Of a stretch of DNA of 17,789 nucleotides, positions 17,728-17,789 are shown piece after piece. Position 1 is the first letter of the stretch; each line of letters begins with the position of its first letter. A program made the position numbers and the translations under genes. The notes under the pieces are model-generated. The model did no database searches, was not told the DNA's origin, and saw nothing but the letters and a program-made list of their open reading frames with translations. Source of the DNA: Phocaeicola_A sp964514145 (GTDB taxonomy: Bacteria; Bacteroidota; Bacteroidia; Bacteroidales; Bacteroidaceae); the NCBI GenBank assembly GCA_964514145.1, contig CAZEPM010000033.1:1-17789 (forward strand). The letters are read 5' to 3'.

Positions 17728-17789
17728 ATTCATACTATGTGCGGCCAATGTTACATTCATGTAGCGTTTCCCTATTTTCAGAGTAAAAG
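17710..17789 (-). CDS. C-terminal end of a convergent gene, possibly a glycoside hydrolase
   Basis: The last 25 codons before a TAA (17712-17710) read FTLKIGKRYMNVTLAAHSMN then TFEMK; the rest lies beyond the window. A closing strand of the form VTLxAHSxNTF is reminiscent of the C-terminal beta-sandwich of clan-A glycosidases such as GH30 or arabinofuranosidases. This comes from memory of such endings and is not proven. It converges on the peptidase gene with 51 bases between the stops, so it is a separate transcript that may still belong to the locus. Confidence 0.5.
   Translation of the reverse strand, partial: FTLKIGKRYMNVTLAAHSMNTFEMK

Noticed and set aside
1..17789. CRISPR arrays, tRNA or rRNA genes, insertion sequences, phage or defence genes
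   Set aside because: None seen. Every stretch of 300 bases or more lies within a PUL-type gene.

Overview
The window looks like a polysaccharide utilization locus (PUL) from a gut-type Bacteroidales genome (Bacteroides, Phocaeicola or a close relative). The evidence is the adjacent SusC/SusD pair, a divergent hybrid two-component system (HTCS), lipoproteins with acidic residues after the lipid-anchored cysteine, and AT-rich leaders without Shine-Dalgarno sequences. A 100-N scaffold gap shows that this is a draft or metagenome assembly.

Layout, left to right. A strong bidirectional terminator (10-53) is followed by the HTCS sensor/regulator on the minus strand (220-4322), which is interrupted by the gap at 2040-2139. 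A 209-bp divergent intergenic region leads into a plus-strand operon: a lipoprotein beta-L-arabinofuranosidase of the DUF1680 superfamily (GH127/GH146; 4532-6973), a SusC-like TonB-dependent transporter (7137-10181), a SusD-like lipoprotein (10194-11858), a two-repeat DUF4859-like surface lipoprotein in the SusE/F position (11881-12876), a second GH127/GH146 enzyme with an ordinary signal peptide (12959-15367), and a secreted S9 (prolyl-oligopeptidase/DPP-IV-like) peptidase (15412-17658). The last 80 bases hold the C-terminus of a convergent minus-strand gene, possibly another glycosidase.

Proposed working model (inference): the HTCS binds a released arabino-oligosaccharide in the periplasm and turns on the divergent operon. 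SusD and the DUF4859 lipoprotein capture substrate at the surface and SusC imports it. The two GH127-type enzymes then remove beta-L-arabinofuranose. Known GH127 enzymes act on beta-arabinofuranose caps on hydroxyproline of plant extensins (B. longum HypBA1) or on plant pectin side chains. A proline-type S9 peptidase in the same operon therefore suggests a locus for arabinosylated hydroxyproline-rich glycoproteins, in which sugar and peptide are both processed.

The most certain new observation concerns the assembly. The 100 Ns are flanked by identical 55-bp ends. Collapsing one copy plus the Ns restores one uninterrupted HTCS frame of 1315 residues, so the gene is probably intact and the gap spurious.
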